Assembly (NCBI RefSeq): GCF_000428905.1
Contig: NZ_KE386814.1
Span: forward strand, 301,493-365,492
Source of the DNA: Brumicola pallidula DSM 14239 = ACAM 615
GTDB lineage: Bacteria > Pseudomonadota > Gammaproteobacteria > Enterobacterales > Alteromonadaceae
DNA: 64,000 bases
Reading direction: 5' to 3'
The notes beneath the pieces are model-generated. The model was not told where the DNA came from. It saw only the letters and a list, made by a program, of their open reading frames with translations, and did no database searches. Of this stretch, positions 56,517 through 64,000 are shown one piece after another. The translations under genes were made by a program, and so were the position numbers. Every line of letters begins with the position of its first letter. The stretch's first letter is position 1.

Positions 56517-57353
56517 GTGCACGCAAACATAAAGCACCAAAAGTTGTCTGACGTGATCACCGAACGTCTGGAGTCCATGATTTTGGACGGAACCTTGATT
56601 GCGGGTGAAAAGCTGCTGCCTGAGCGTCTGTTAGCAGAAAAATTTCAAGTTTCACGTCCTTCATTGCGCGAAGCTATTCAAAACTTACAAGCTAAAGGCC
56701 TTGTTGAACGTAAACAGGGCGGCGGCACATTTATACGCCAAAATTTAAGTGCAAAAATGACAGACCCTTTGTCAGCACTTGTCGCATCACGTCCAGAAAC
56801 ACAATTTGATTTGCTTGAATTCAGGCATGCGCTTGAGGGTATGGCTGCATACTATGCTGCATTGCGCGGTCAGCCAGAAGATTATCGAGCGTTGAACAAC
56901 GCGTTAAATAGTTTACCTAGTTTGCATAAATCACAAGCACAAGCTGAGAGCGCTGCAGTCAAACAAAACTCAGGTGCACAAAGCCAAGTAAAAACCGATA
57001 CTGAACAAGAAGCTGAAGCGCTAGTCGAGTTTTATCTGACGATGGCAAAAGCATCTCACAATATGGTGTTGCTGCATGTAATGCGCAGTATGCAAGTGAT
57101 GTTAGTTGACAACATTAAACGAAATTTAGACATGCTGCGTGACGGCGCCGATGTTGAAGTTCAAATACGTGAGCAACGACATGCCATCGTGCAGGCTATT
57201 AGTTCACAGGACCCTGAAGCTGCTCGCAAAGCAAGTAACGAGCATTTGGGTTTTGTTGAGAGTACCCTATTAGACATAAATAAACGCGACGTTAAATTGC
57301 AACGCGCGATGCGAAGAATTGAAGTGAAAGAAAACGGAAAGGCGGTTTCTTGA
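56517..57353 (+). CDS. pdhR: Pyruvate dehydrogenase regulator PdhR
   Basis: GntR/FadR-type repressor of the pyruvate dehydrogenase operon. GTG at 56517 is preceded by GAGGCGGG and gives a start aligned to E. coli PdhR (QKLSDVITERLESMILDGTL). The 278-residue protein has a winged helix-turn-helix (about 8-76, FQVSRPSLREAIQNLQAKGL) and a C-terminal FadR-like helical domain. About 25 residues longer than E. coli PdhR (254), with a Gln/Ala-rich insertion near 140-160. aceE follows after 80 bp. Confidence 0.95.
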   Translation: MHANIKHQKLSDVITERLESMILDGTLIAGEKLLPERLLAEKFQVSRPSLREAIQNLQAKGLVERKQGGGTFIRQNLSAKMTDPLSALVASRPETQFDLLEFRHALEGMAAYYAALRGQPEDYRALNNALNSLPSLHKSQAQAESAAVKQNSGAQSQVKTDTEQEAEALVEFYLTMAKASHNMVLLHVMRSMQVMLVDNIKRNLDMLRDGADVEVQIREQRHAIVQAISSQDPEAARKASNEHLGFVESTLLDINKRDVKLQRAMRRIEVKENGKAVS

Positions 57354-57433
57354 GAGCCTGTCTTACTTTAAGCAAACAGAGCGCGGCCTTATTTAGCCTC
57401 GTTCATCGTTAAAACATAATATAGGAAAGCACC

Positions 57434-60106
57434 ATGACCGATATGATGCATCCAGATGTGGATCCAACAGAAACCAAAGAATGGTTAGACGCACTTGAAG
57501 CCGTGTTAGCTGAAGAGGGTGTTGACCGTGCTCATTTTTTACTTGAGTCGTTAATTGAAAAAGCAAGACGCAGCGGGGCTTATTTGCCTTATGACGCAAC
57601 CACTGCTTATATTAATACGATCCCTGCGGGCCAAGAGCCAACCATGCCCGGCGACCAAACGATAGAAGCCAAAATTCGCAATGCCATTCGTTGGAATGCG
57701 ATGATGATGGTACTTCGCGGGTCTAAAAAAGACTTAGAGTTAGGCGGACATATTTCCAGCTTCGCTTCAGCGGCAATGCTTTATGATGTCGGTTTTAACC
57801 ACTTCTTCCGTGCACCGAATGATAAAGACGGCGGCGATTACTTGTTTGTACAAGGTCACGTATCGCCGGGTATTTATTCTCGTGCTTTCATCGAAGGCCG
57901 CTTGTCTGCAGATCAATTAGATATGTTCAGACAAGAAGTAAGCGGTGAAGGTTTATCTTCATATCCACATCCGAAGTTAATGCCTGATTTCTGGCAATTT
58001 CCAACGGTATCGATGGGCCTAGGCCCAATGCAAGCTATCTATCTAGCGCGCTTTTTAAAATACCTAACTAACCGCGGCTTGAAAGACTGTTCTGCGCAAC
58101 GCGTTTGGTGTTTTCTGGGTGACGGTGAAGTTGATGAGCCTGAATCATTGGGTGCTATAGGCCTCGCTTCTCGCGAAGGTCTGGATAACCTAACATTCGT
58201 TATCAACTGTAATTTGCAGCGATTGGACGGTCCGGTTCGTGGTAATGGTAAAATCATTCAAGAACTTGAAAGTACTTTCCGTGGCGCAGGCTGGGAGGTC
58301 ATCAAAGTTATTTGGGGTCGCTACTGGGATTCACTCTTAGCCCGCGACACGTCAGGTAAGTTACTTGATGTTATGAACGAAACTGTTGACGGCGAATATC
58401 AGAACTACAAAGCCAAAGGCGGCGCATACACACGCGAAAACTTCTTTGGAAAATATCCTGAATTAAAAGACATGGTTGCGAATATGTCTGATGATGACAT
58501 TTGGCGCCTAAACCGCGGCGGACACGATCCTGTCAAGGTTTATGCCGCGTACAAGCGTGCAACTGAAACAGTTGGTCGTCCACAAGTTATTCTTGCTAAA
58601 ACCGTTAAAGGCTATGGTATGGGTGCAGCAGGCGAAGGTAAAAATATTGCGCACAACGTCAAGAAAATGGATATCGAGAGCGTTAAGCACTATCGCAACC
58701 GTTTCAATATTCCAGTGACAGACGAAAATATCACTGATTTGCCGTATTATAAGTTTGACGAAGATAGCCCAGAAATGAAGTATCTGCGCGAAAAACGTGA
58801 AGCGTTGCATGGTTACATGCCGGTGCGTTTGGCCAAAAGTAGTCATGACTTACCCGCTCCTCCGTTAAAAGCATTTGAAGCGATTACTAAAGGGTCTGGT
58901 GAGCGTGAAGTTTCCACCACAATGACCTTTGTTCGCGTACTCACGGTGCTGTTAAAAGACAAGCAGATGGGTAAAAACGTGGTCCCCATCATTCCTGATG
59001 AAGCACGTACTTTTGGTATGGAAGGTTTATTCCGTCAAGTCGGTATTTATTCAAATACGGGTCAGAAGTACATTCCGCAAGACAAGGACCAAGTCGCTTA
59101 TTATCGTGAAGATAAAAAAGGCCAAGTATTGCAAGAAGGTATTAATGAGTTAGGCGCAATGTCATCGTTCGTGGCAGCAGGTACCTCTTATTCTACCAAC
59201 GATTTCCCTATGTTACCGGTTTACATTTATTACTCTATGTTCGGTTTTCAGCGTGTGGGTGATATGGCATGGGCTGCAGGTGATAGCCAATGTCGTGGTT
59301 TCTTAGTTGGTGGTACAGCGGGCAGAACAACCTTAAATGGAGAAGGTTTACAGCATCAAGACGGACATTCCCATGTGCAAGCAGGCTTAATTCCGAATTG
59401 TATTAGTTACGATCCAACCTATGGCTATGAAGTGGCCGTGATAACTCAAGACGGTTGTCGCAGAATGCTAGAAGAACAAGAAAACGTGTTCTACTATATG
59501 ACGGTAATGAACGAAAACTATATTCAGCCTGAAATGCCGAAAGGCTGTGAAGAAGGCATCATCAAGGGTATCTACAAGATAGATACGGTTGGCGACAAGA
59601 AAGCAAAATTAAAAGTAAAACTGTTGGGCTCGGGTACAATTTTAGTTGAAGTTCGCAAAGCAGCGGCATTACTAGCTAAAAAGTACGATGTTGAGTCGGA
59701 AGTGTATAGCGTGACTTCTTTCAATGAATTAACCCGCGATGGCATTGATTGTGAGCGCTGGAATATGCGAAATATCAATAAGAAATCTCGTGTGCCCTAC
59801 ATGACAGAAGTGTTATCTGATGGTAACGACGGCCCAACTATTGCCGCTACTGACTACATTAAAGCGTATGGTGAACAAGCAAGAGCATTCGTACCAGGTT
59901 CATATCGCGTGCTTGGAACTGACGGTTTTGGGCGTTCAGACAGTCGTGAAAACCTGCGTAATCACTTTGAAGTAGACGCAAATAACGTCGCTTTTGCTGC
60001 GCTCTATGAACTTTACAAAGTAGGTGGCATCGATAAAAAAGCACTCGCAATAGTGATTAAAGATTTGGGCATCGACCCAGATAAAATTAATCCGCTTTAC
60101 GCTTAA
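57434..60106 (+). CDS. aceE: Pyruvate dehydrogenase E1 component AceE
   Basis: Homodimeric thiamine-diphosphate E1 that decarboxylates pyruvate and acetylates the lipoyl groups of AceF. The 890-residue protein matches E. coli AceE (887) in length. The TPP/magnesium site lies in FLGDGEVDEPESLGAIG followed by VINCNLQRLDGPV. SSYPHPKLMPDFWQFPTVSM and the loop GEGLQHQDGHSH are typical of bacterial homodimeric E1. The ATG follows AGGAAAG. It leads aceF by 15 bp. Confidence 0.98.
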   Translation: MTDMMHPDVDPTETKEWLDALEAVLAEEGVDRAHFLLESLIEKARRSGAYLPYDATTAYINTIPAGQEPTMPGDQTIEAKIRNAIRWNAMMMVLRGSKKDLELGGHISSFASAAMLYDVGFNHFFRAPNDKDGGDYLFVQGHVSPGIYSRAFIEGRLSADQLDMFRQEVSGEGLSSYPHPKLMPDFWQFPTVSMGLGPMQAIYLARFLKYLTNRGLKDCSAQRVWCFLGDGEVDEPESLGAIGLASREGLDNLTFVINCNLQRLDGPVRGNGKIIQELESTFRGAGWEVIKVIWGRYWDSLLARDTSGKLLDVMNETVDGEYQNYKAKGGAYTRENFFGKYPELKDMVANMSDDDIWRLNRGGHDPVKVYAAYKRATETVGRPQVILAKTVKGYGMGAAGEGKNIAHNVKKMDIESVKHYRNRFNIPVTDENITDLPYYKFDEDSPEMKYLREKREALHGYMPVRLAKSSHDLPAPPLKAFEAITKGSGEREVSTTMTFVRVLTVLLKDKQMGKNVVPIIPDEARTFGMEGLFRQVGIYSNTGQKYIPQDKDQVAYYREDKKGQVLQEGINELGAMSSFVAAGTSYSTNDFPMLPVYIYYSMFGFQRVGDMAWAAGDSQCRGFLVGGTAGRTTLNGEGLQHQDGHSHVQAGLIPNCISYDPTYGYEVAVITQDGCRRMLEEQENVFYYMTVMNENYIQPEMPKGCEEGIIKGIYKIDTVGDKKAKLKVKLLGSGTILVEVRKAAALLAKKYDVESEVYSVTSFNELTRDGIDCERWNMRNINKKSRVPYMTEVLSDGNDGPTIAATDYIKAYGEQARAFVPGSYRVLGTDGFGRSDSRENLRNHFEVDANNVAFAALYELYKVGGIDKKALAIVIKDLGIDPDKINPLYA

Positions 60107-60121
60107 TTAGGGAGAACGAAC

Positions 60122-61855
60122 ATGGCAAATTTAATAGACATTATTGTTCCTGATGTTGGCGGTGAAGAAGTTGAAGTCATCGAGCTTTGCGTTACTGTCG
60201 GCGAAGCGGTAGACGCAGAGGCATCGATCGTAACCGTTGAAAGTGACAAAGCGAGTATGGATATTCCGTGTACCGACGCTGGTACTATAAAATCACTCAA
60301 AGTAAAAGTGGGTGATAAAATTAAGCAAGGCGATGTTTTAGGTCAAATGGAATCTGGCGCTGCTGCGTCAGAGCCTGAAGTGCCTGCAGCAGCCGAAGAC
60401 AAAGCTCCTGAGACTGAAGACGATAAATCCGAAGCACCTGAGGCTGAAGATGCTAAATCTGAAGCTCCGGTAAAAAGCGCAGCGGCTCCAAGTGGCAGCA
60501 AAACTATCGACGTTACCGTGCCTGATATAGGCGATGCAACTGAAGTCGATATTATTGAATTATTAGTTGCTGTGGGTGATATCGTTGAACCAGAAGACGG
60601 TTTGATTACACTTGAAACTGACAAGGCAACAATGGATGTGCCTGCGCCAGAAGCCGGTAAAATTGTTAGTTTAGCGGTAAAAGTTGGCGACAAAGTATCT
60701 AAAGGGTCACTTGTACTAACCTTAGAAGTTGCGGGTTCAGCATCGGATGAGAGTGATTCTGAGCCGACTCCGGTGGCAGCGCCGGCAACAGATCCAGCAC
60801 CAAGTGAACCAGCGCCAGTAAAAGCATCGCAAGCGTCAGCATCGCAAGCGCCAGCACCTCAAGCACCGAAAGCACCGCCGGTACCACATCATCCATCAGC
60901 GGGTGATAACGTGAATACGGGTAAGGTACACGCGTCGCCGTCGGTTCGCCGACTGGCTCGCGAGTTTGGTGTCGACCTCACTCAGGTTCAAGGTACAGGA
61001 CGTAAAAATCGTGTTCAAAAAGATGACGTTCAGTCATTTGTTAAATATGAATTATCGCGTCCGAAGATGAACCCGGGTAGTTCGGCGGGGAGTGGAAACA
61101 CAGGCGGAGGATTACAGGTATTAGCACAGCCAAAAGTCGATTTTGCAAAGTTTGGTGAAATTGAAGAAGTTCCATTAACTCGGATCCAAAAACTCTCTGG
61201 TCCAAACCTACACAGAAATTGGGTAACTATTCCACATGTTACACAATTTGATGAAGCGGATATTACTGACCTTGAAACGTTCCGTAAGGAACAAAATGCG
61301 ATCGCTGAAAAGCGTAAGCTCGGGGTGAAGATTACGCCTCTGGTATTCATGATGAAAGCGGTAGCAGATGGATTAAAAGAATATCCTGCTTTTAACAGCA
61401 GTTTGTCTGAGTCTGGTGAATCGTTGGTAATGAAAAAGTATTACCACATTGGTATTGCAGTTGATACTCCAGGAGGCTTAATGGTGCCAGTTGTTCGCGA
61501 TGTTGATAAAAAAGGCATCATGGAAATCTCCAGAGAACTAATGGAAATTAGTGCCAAAGCAAGAGACGGCAAGTTGAAGGCGACAGACATGCAGGGCAGT
61601 TGTTTTACGATTTCTAGCCTAGGCGGCATAGGTGGCACGGCATTTACACCAATCGTGAATGCACCTGATGTGGCTATTTTGGGTGTTTCTAAGTCAGAGA
61701 TGAAACCAAAGTGGAATGGTAAAGAATTTGAACCTCGTTTAATGTTGCCATTGTCATTGTCTTACGACCATCGCGTCATTGACGGAGCACTAGCAGCTCG
61801 CTTCTCTGTTCATGTAAGTGGTGCGTTGTCAGACCTGAGACGTATTTTGTTATAA
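60122..61855 (+). CDS. aceF: Dihydrolipoamide acetyltransferase AceF (PDH E2)
   Basis: Core of the pyruvate dehydrogenase complex. The 577-residue protein has two lipoyl domains with Lys43 (VESDKASMD) and Lys168 (ETDKATMD), Ala/Pro/Glu-rich flexible linkers, an E3-binding domain ([18 protein letters not shown], about 271-305) and the catalytic domain with His550 and Asp554 in [10 protein letters not shown]. coli AceF has three lipoyl domains; two is common elsewhere. The linker DNA is repetitive ([20 protein letters not shown]), which can vary in length. Confidence 0.97.
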   Translation: MANLIDIIVPDVGGEEVEVIELCVTVGEAVDAEASIVTVESDKASMDIPCTDAGTIKSLKVKVGDKIKQGDVLGQMESGAAASEPEVPAAAEDKAPETEDDKSEAPEAEDAKSEAPVKSAAAPSGSKTIDVTVPDIGDATEVDIIELLVAVGDIVEPEDGLITLETDKATMDVPAPEAGKIVSLAVKVGDKVSKGSLVLTLEVAGSASDESDSEPTPVAAPATDPAPSEPAPVKASQASASQAPAPQAPKAPPVPHHPSAGDNVNTGKVHASPSVRRLAREFGVDLTQVQGTGRKNRVQKDDVQSFVKYELSRPKMNPGSSAGSGNTGGGLQVLAQPKVDFAKFGEIEEVPLTRIQKLSGPNLHRNWVTIPHVTQFDEADITDLETFRKEQNAIAEKRKLGVKITPLVFMMKAVADGLKEYPAFNSSLSESGESLVMKKYYHIGIAVDTPGGLMVPVVRDVDKKGIMEISRELMEISAKARDGKLKATDMQGSCFTISSLGGIGGTAFTPIVNAPDVAILGVSKSEMKPKWNGKEFEPRLMLPLSLSYDHRVIDGALAARFSVHVSGALSDLRRILL

Positions 61856-61865
61856 AACCAAACCC

Positions 61866-61889
61866 GCCAAGGGTAAAATTACTCTTGGC
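61866..61889 (+). promoter_or_regulatory. Hairpin between aceF and lpd
   Basis: GCCAAGGGTA (61866-61875) pairs with TACTCTTGGC (61880-61889) with one mismatch. No T run follows, so it is not a normal terminator. It could be an RNA processing or stability element, leaving lpd expressed partly from its own promoter, as in E. coli. Confidence 0.45.
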
Positions 61890-62003
61890 TAATGTGTTTC
61901 AGAGCTAGAAGAGTGCATTGAAACAAAAAGCTTTGCAGGTTGGCGCGTGAATCGGTAAGATCCAAACAAAGCAAGCATCTAATCATAAAATTTTGAGGTC
62001 ATA

Positions 62004-63422
62004 ATGAGCGAGATTAAAACTCAGTTGGTCGTACTAGGCGCAGGTCCTGGTGGATATTCTGCAGCATTCAGAGCAGCCGATTTAGGCGTAGATACAGTTA
62101 TAATAGACGCTCGCGAGGCCCTCGGTGGCGTTTGTTTAAACGTAGGTTGTATCCCTTCGAAAGCATTGTTACACGTAGCTAAAGTAATTCAAGAAGCGAA
62201 GCAGTTATCTGCGCATGGCGTTACTTTTGGTGAGCCAACTTTCGACTTGGATAAAATTCGCAGTTGGAAAGACAGCGTTGTTGAGCAATTGACTAAAGGC
62301 CTAGCTGGCATGTCAAAAATGCGCAAAGTTAAACATGTGCAAGGTTATGGTAAATTCACTGGCCCAAATACCATTGAAGTTGAAGGTAAAGACGGTATAA
62401 CTACGATTACGTTTGAAAATGCCATTATCGCTGCCGGTTCTGAACCAGTAAGCCTGCCGTTCGTCCCAAAGGACGAACGCGTAATTGATTCAACGGGTGC
62501 ATTAGAAATGCGCGATATCCCGAGCAAAATGCTGGTCTTAGGTGGTGGTATTATCGGTCTTGAAATGGGCACGGTTTATCACGCCTTGGGTTCCGAGATT
62601 GATGTGGTCGAGTTCCTTGACCAACTTATGCCTGCTGCTGACAAAGACATTGTTAAAATGTACATGAAAACCATTAAAAATAAATTCAATACCATGCTTG
62701 AAACTAAAGTAACTGGTATTGAAGCGAAAGACGATGGTTTGTACGTGACATTTGAAGGAAAACAAGCACCAGCTGAACCTGTTCGTTATGACAGAGTTCT
62801 GGTTGCTGTTGGTCGTAAGCCAAACGGTTCACTCGTTGCTGCGCAGAAAGCGGGCGTAACGGTAACCGATCGCGGTTTCATTGAAGTCGATAAACAAATG
62901 CGTACCAACGTATCAAATATTTTTGCGATTGGTGATCTTGTCGGTCAACCCATGCTTGCTCACAAAGCCTCACACGAAGGTCATGTTGCTGCCGAAGTTG
63001 TTGCCGGTAAAAAGCATTACTTCGATCCAAAAGGTATTCCTTCGGTCGCTTACACTGAACCAGAAGTTGCTTGGGTTGGCGTAACTGAAAAAGAAGCTAT
63101 CGAGCAAGGTCTTAACTACGAAGTAGCAACATTCCCATGGGCTGCCTCGGGCCGCGCAATTGCTTGTGCTGCAACTGATGGTTTGACTAAAATGATTTTC
63201 GAAAAAGACACTGGTCGTCTTATCGGTGGTGCTATCGTTGGCACTAACGCTGGTGAAATGCTGGGTGAAATCGGTTTAGCAATTGAAATGGGTGCTGATG
63301 CAGAAGATATTGCATTAACTATTCATGCTCACCCAACGTTGAATGAATCAATCGGCCTTGCGGCTGAGTTATTCGAAGGCACTATCACAGACATGCCAAA
63401 CCCTAAAGCAAAGAAAAAATAA
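62004..63422 (+). CDS. lpd: Dihydrolipoamide dehydrogenase Lpd (E3)
   Basis: FAD enzyme that reoxidises lipoamide with NAD+ in the pyruvate and 2-oxoglutarate dehydrogenase complexes. The 472-residue protein has FAD-binding GAGPGGYSAA (12-21), the redox pair Cys44 and Cys49 in GGVCLNVGCIPSK, NAD-binding GGGIIGLEMGTVYHALG, the second FAD motif NIFAIGDL and HAHPTLNES near the C-terminus with the catalytic His. It lies 148 bp after aceF. Confidence 0.98.
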   Translation: MSEIKTQLVVLGAGPGGYSAAFRAADLGVDTVIIDAREALGGVCLNVGCIPSKALLHVAKVIQEAKQLSAHGVTFGEPTFDLDKIRSWKDSVVEQLTKGLAGMSKMRKVKHVQGYGKFTGPNTIEVEGKDGITTITFENAIIAAGSEPVSLPFVPKDERVIDSTGALEMRDIPSKMLVLGGGIIGLEMGTVYHALGSEIDVVEFLDQLMPAADKDIVKMYMKTIKNKFNTMLETKVTGIEAKDDGLYVTFEGKQAPAEPVRYDRVLVAVGRKPNGSLVAAQKAGVTVTDRGFIEVDKQMRTNVSNIFAIGDLVGQPMLAHKASHEGHVAAEVVAGKKHYFDPKGIPSVAYTEPEVAWVGVTEKEAIEQGLNYEVATFPWAASGRAIACAATDGLTKMIFEKDTGRLIGGAIVGTNAGEMLGEIGLAIEMGADAEDIALTIHAHPTLNESIGLAAELFEGTITDMPNPKAKKK

Positions 63423-63447
63423 ACTCGCTTTTTGCTTAACCAACATA

Positions 63448-63481
63448 AAGCCGATACTGCTCAAGTACCGGCTTTTTTTTG
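63448..63481 (+). terminator. Rho-independent terminator after lpd
   Basis: AAAGCCGATACT pairs with AGTACCGGCTTT with one mismatch around a short loop, followed by eight T. It closes the pyruvate dehydrogenase operon. Confidence 0.92.
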
Positions 63482-63490
63482 CTTTGAAAA

Positions 63491-63624
63491 AAGGCGTAAA
63501 GCCGGCATTGAGGGCGTTTCCCCCAACCGACACGCAGTTCGCCATCCATGGCCGCTCTCTAATGGCGTCCTTGCCATTAGAAGGTCGGTTAGGGGAAACG
63601 CCCTCACTGCCGGCTCTACGCCTT
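63491..63624. repeat. Large inverted repeat (41-bp arms) with nested hairpin
   Basis: The arms 63491-63531 and 63584-63624 are inverted copies with 38 of 41 positions matching. Inside, TCTAATGGC (63558-63566) and GCCATTAGA (63573-63581) form a second 9-bp stem. The right arm is richer in G and C than the surroundings. This resembles a palindromic interspersed element or very small non-autonomous element. No target-site duplication was identified with confidence. Confidence 0.9.
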
Positions 63625-63713
63625 ATCGCGCAGCGTTGGCATTACAGGGAGTGTTTGAGGTCAGTTTTGTATCCAACCAGCAATATGCCGCTCCGGCAGC
63701 AAAGCATGACATT

Positions 63714-63810
63714 AACCTCCTAGCGACAACAGCGCAGCATGAATAAACCTCCCAGCAGCGACAACAGCGCAGCATGAATAAACCTCCCAGCAGCGACAAC
63801 AGCGCACATA
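63714..63810. repeat. About 35-bp direct repeat, three copies
   Basis: Copies begin at 63714, 63746 and 63781. All include GCGACAACAGCGCA; the second (35 bp) carries an extra CAG relative to the first, and the third lacks the end. It separates the two inverted repeats. Confidence 0.9.
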
Positions 63811-63819
63811 AATAGCAAG

Positions 63820-63931
63820 CTACAAAGGAGTCCCATGCGTTTGCCAAAATTTTCAAAGGACAGGACGTCCTTTGTAAGCGGTCAGGATGACGAACAGCGT
63901 ATTTTGACAAACGCATGGGACTCCTTTGTAG
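63820..63931. repeat. Second inverted repeat (31-bp arms) with nested hairpin
   Basis: The arms 63820-63850 and 63901-63931 are inverted copies with 30 of 31 positions matching. Inside, CAAAGGAC (63854-63861) and GTCCTTTG (63867-63874) form an 8-bp stem with a 5-nt loop. The sequence is unrelated to the first inverted repeat, but the plan is the same. Confidence 0.9.
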
Positions 63932-63974
63932 ATTGCGGCCCATGAAAAGCCCCAGCGATGCCCGATGAGGAAAT

Positions 63975-64000
63975 CGCATGGGATTCTGCTGTAGATTGCG
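63975..64000. repeat. Partial further copy of the right arm of the second inverted repeat
   Basis: The last 26 bases match 63912-63937 at 22 of 26 positions, in the same orientation. The copy reaches the window edge and may continue, suggesting an array of this element beyond it. Confidence 0.8.

Noticed and set aside
63343..63979. Three overlapping open frames (two plus, one minus) across the region after lpd
   Set aside because: They run through a terminator, two inverted repeats and direct repeats. They have no ribosome-binding site or recognisable domain, and their composition follows the repeats.

Overview
The window is a continuous chromosomal segment of a gammaproteobacterium, most likely an Alteromonadales member of the Alteromonas/Glaciecola/Paraglaciecola type. 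That placement is an inference from gene order (complete mraZ-to-ftsZ cluster, then lpxC, M23 peptidase, secA, mutT; coaE-zapD-yacG next to pil genes; nadC, ampE, pdhR-aceE-aceF-lpd) and from protein character. It is not a database match. Nearly all of it is housekeeping. No phage, insertion sequence, CRISPR array, tRNA or rRNA was recognised.

Region by region. 1-4187: phosphate uptake, with the end of pstA (cut by the window edge), pstB, phoU and a separate PiT permease, followed closely by oxyR. 5428-7245: a collagen-linker lipoprotein of the choice-of-anchor I type. 7437-11973: a FabH-like ketosynthase overlapping the histidine kinase gene prsK, followed by the sigma-54 activator gene prsR, with no exosortase genes nearby. 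12005-19676: mixed genes, namely an orphan ParA-like ATPase, a peroxiredoxin-glutaredoxin fusion, a three-gene set (exported alpha/beta hydrolase, HEAT-repeat protein, TonB C-terminal-like protein), a small RRM protein, a lipoprotein dipeptidase and a SapC-family protein.

19955-37308: the division and cell wall cluster mraZ, rsmH, ftsL, ftsI, murE, murF, mraY, murD, ftsW, murG, murC, ddl, ftsQ, ftsA, ftsZ, tightly packed with many overlaps and preceded by a promoter and three 10-bp-spaced MraZ-type boxes. It makes the lipid II precursor and the septal machinery. lpxC follows from a promoter matching the sigma-70 consensus exactly, then an M23 peptidase, secA and mutT. 42824-48122: an RND efflux pump and adaptor, divergent from a TetR regulator across a spacer with a 14-bp palindrome.

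48133-55113 (minus strand): aspartoacylase, yacG, zapD, coaE, pilD, pilC, pilA, nadC. pilB is not between pilA and pilC, and ampD is not between nadC and ampE, where each is usually found. 55306-63422: ampE, then pdhR with a clear PdhR operator upstream, and the pyruvate dehydrogenase genes aceE, aceF and lpd. The last 520 bases carry large inverted repeats with nested hairpins and no credible gene.

The main structure not explained by genes is the number of short tandem arrays (periods 11, 13, 13, 14, 14, 20, 26 and 35 bp) in intergenic gaps, plus the two long inverted repeats after lpd. I did not find a convincing new multi-gene system. The best leads are the ketosynthase-PrsK-PrsR operon, the hydrolase-HEAT-TonB set and the repeat elements at the right end.
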